NCBI RefSeq assembly: GCF_004166885.1
Contig: NZ_RCYU01000001.1
Location: 124,001 to 188,000 of the forward strand
Length of the DNA: 64,000 nucleotides
DNA from: Streptococcus sp. bf_0095
GTDB taxonomy: Bacteria; Bacillota; Bacilli; Lactobacillales; Streptococcaceae
Reading direction: 5' to 3'
Below are positions 63,065 to 64,000 of this stretch, one piece after another (within the stretch, counting starts at the first letter, position 1; each line of letters begins with the position of its first letter). Below the pieces are notes generated by a model. It was not told the DNA's origin. It saw nothing but the letters and a program-made list of their open reading frames with translations, and searched no databases. The position numbers and the translations under genes were made by a program.

Positions 63065-63330
63065 TAAATCAGAAAGTAACTAGTCTAAGATTTTCAGGGA
63101 GCCTGCGGGTATTGTGAGCAGGTAGTCGGGGTTAGTGAACATTGGGCTGATTGTTTAGAGTAGGAGAAGATAACACATATTCTTCTCGGTAGGCACCCCT
63201 TATCGTGCGACTCCTTGTTAGAGGAGATAGAGATAATGGTCGCTTTCTACCCTTTTGACCATTAACTGAGGTGGTACCGTGTTAAACCCGATTTAATGCC
63301 CTCACAGAGTGTTACTCTGTGAGGTTTTTT
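63065..63330 (+). ncRNA. Tryptophan T-box leader of the trp operon
   Basis: A T-box RNA with antiterminator core GAGGTGGTACCGTG (63269-63282) and terminator CCTCACAGAGT/ACTCTGTGAGG plus T-run (63300-63330). The likely specifier is TGG at 63143-63145, that is tRNA-Trp, in agreement with the trpE gene that follows. The roughly 100 bp between terminator and trpE hold no feature I can name. Confidence 0.85.
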
Positions 63331-63432
63331 GTATTCTGTTGAAGTTGGTCAGCTTGCTAACTTCGAAGAGGATTGGATGTGCTTGGATCAGGACTTGCAT
63401 CGCTTCGTCCCTAGGAAAAGAAAGGAATTCCT

Positions 63433-64000
63433 ATGAAAAAAATTTTACCAGCTGATACCTTAACCCCCATTCTAGCCTACATGCGTGTCAAAGGTGACCA
63501 TAAGGTCATCCTTGAGTCGATCCCGCGTGAGAAGGAGAATGCCCGCTTTTCTATCGTGGCCTACAATCCAGTATTTGAGGTGACCTATCAGGATGGCATC
63601 CTTTATGAGAATGGCAAGGTGCTGGAGCAAGATCCTTTTGACTACCTCCACCAGGTAACGGTCAAGGGGCTGACGTCTGATCTTCCTTTCGCTGGTGGGG
63701 CCATCGGTTTTGCAGGCTACGATATGATCGGAGTCTATGAGGAGATTGGCTCCATTCCTCGGGATACCATCGGGACGCCAGATATGCATTTCTTCATCTA
63801 CGAGTCCTATTTGATTTTTGACCACAAGAAGGAAAAAGTCTATGTGGTGGAAGACAATATCTACTCTGGTCGAAGCAATGATGCGGTCCGCCAATCACTG
63901 GGGCAAGTGGTGACCAATCTGCAAACCCAAGCACCCAACGAGTTCACCCCTCAGGCCTTGCAGGCCCTGCACTTCACCAACCATATCGAGAAGGAAGTCT
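63433..64000 (+). CDS. trpE: Anthranilate synthase component I (3' end outside window)
   Basis: The frame is open from ATG 63433 to the window edge (189 residues). MKKILPADTLTPILAYMRVKG, then SIPREKENARFSIVAYNP and GGAIGFAGYDMIGVYEEI belong to the N-terminal tryptophan-binding part of TrpE. The chorismate-binding catalytic half lies outside the window. TrpE makes anthranilate from chorismate, the first step of tryptophan synthesis, and is normally inhibited by tryptophan. AAAGGAATT precedes the ATG. T-box control in front. Confidence 0.9.
   Translation, partial: MKKILPADTLTPILAYMRVKGDHKVILESIPREKENARFSIVAYNPVFEVTYQDGILYENGKVLEQDPFDYLHQVTVKGLTSDLPFAGGAIGFAGYDMIGVYEEIGSIPRDTIGTPDMHFFIYESYLIFDHKKEKVYVVEDNIYSGRSNDAVRQSLGQVVTNLQTQAPNEFTPQALQALHFTNHIEKEV

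Noticed and set aside
63340..63400. Weak likeness of GTCAGC...ACTTCGAAGA before trpE to the family A element
   Set aside because: Only a short match without the conserved ends; too weak to call a remnant.

Overview
The window is a chromosomal segment of an oral Streptococcus of the mitis/sanguinis type; S. parasanguinis or a close relative is my guess, and the species is not proven. The evidence is the moderate-to-low GC content, many extended -10 (TGnTATAAT) promoters, and core genes with streptococcal neighbours: gyrB-ezrA, ftsE-ftsX, pheS-GNAT-pheT, pavA/rqcH and trpX. There are no rRNA or tRNA genes, no CRISPR array and no complete transposase gene.

Layout. 1-15.3 kb: HD hydrolase (cut by the window edge), DUF1934 protein, Mn-riboswitch-controlled P-type ATPase, aquaporin, metallophosphoesterase, prfB with its programmed frameshift, ftsEX, an MBL-fold hydrolase, then dinG, a YeiH-like protein, rodA and a PfpI-family protein. 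15.4-29.7 kb: HAD protein-gyrB, ezrA, glycerate kinase, DUF1694, eno, a lactonase, an AI-2E-family permease with a TPR protein, alsD, rqcH. 29.8-36.3 kb: amino-acid-responsive genes, with a Trp T-box before trpX and a Phe T-box before pheS-GNAT-pheT. 36.4-48 kb: three transporter operons. One has an XRE regulator, one a TetR regulator, and one is a heterodimeric multidrug ABC exporter behind a possible attenuator leader. 48.3-58.3 kb: a DNA repair and defence island with YbgA, a pyrimidine-dimer glycosylase-like protein, hsdRMS, a very AT-rich Kiwa-like pair (DUF4868-like protein plus membrane protein) and a HigBA-type toxin-antitoxin whose antitoxin carries an ImmA/IrrE peptidase domain. 58.4-64 kb: two quinone/catechol-detoxification-type genes sharing one operator, a VIT-family transporter, a lipoprotein, an M42 aminopeptidase and a Trp T-box before trpE, which runs off the window.

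Two families of small non-coding repeats are scattered through the window. One is about 180 bp with four copies. The other is about 248 bp with two full copies and one partial copy; each full copy sits inside a bidirectional terminator between convergent genes and is flanked on both sides by a copy of that terminator's hairpin. This hairpin-duplicating element, the defence island, and the leader before the ABC exporter are the most interesting parts.

All functional calls come from reading the sequence and knowing the families. No database search was run.
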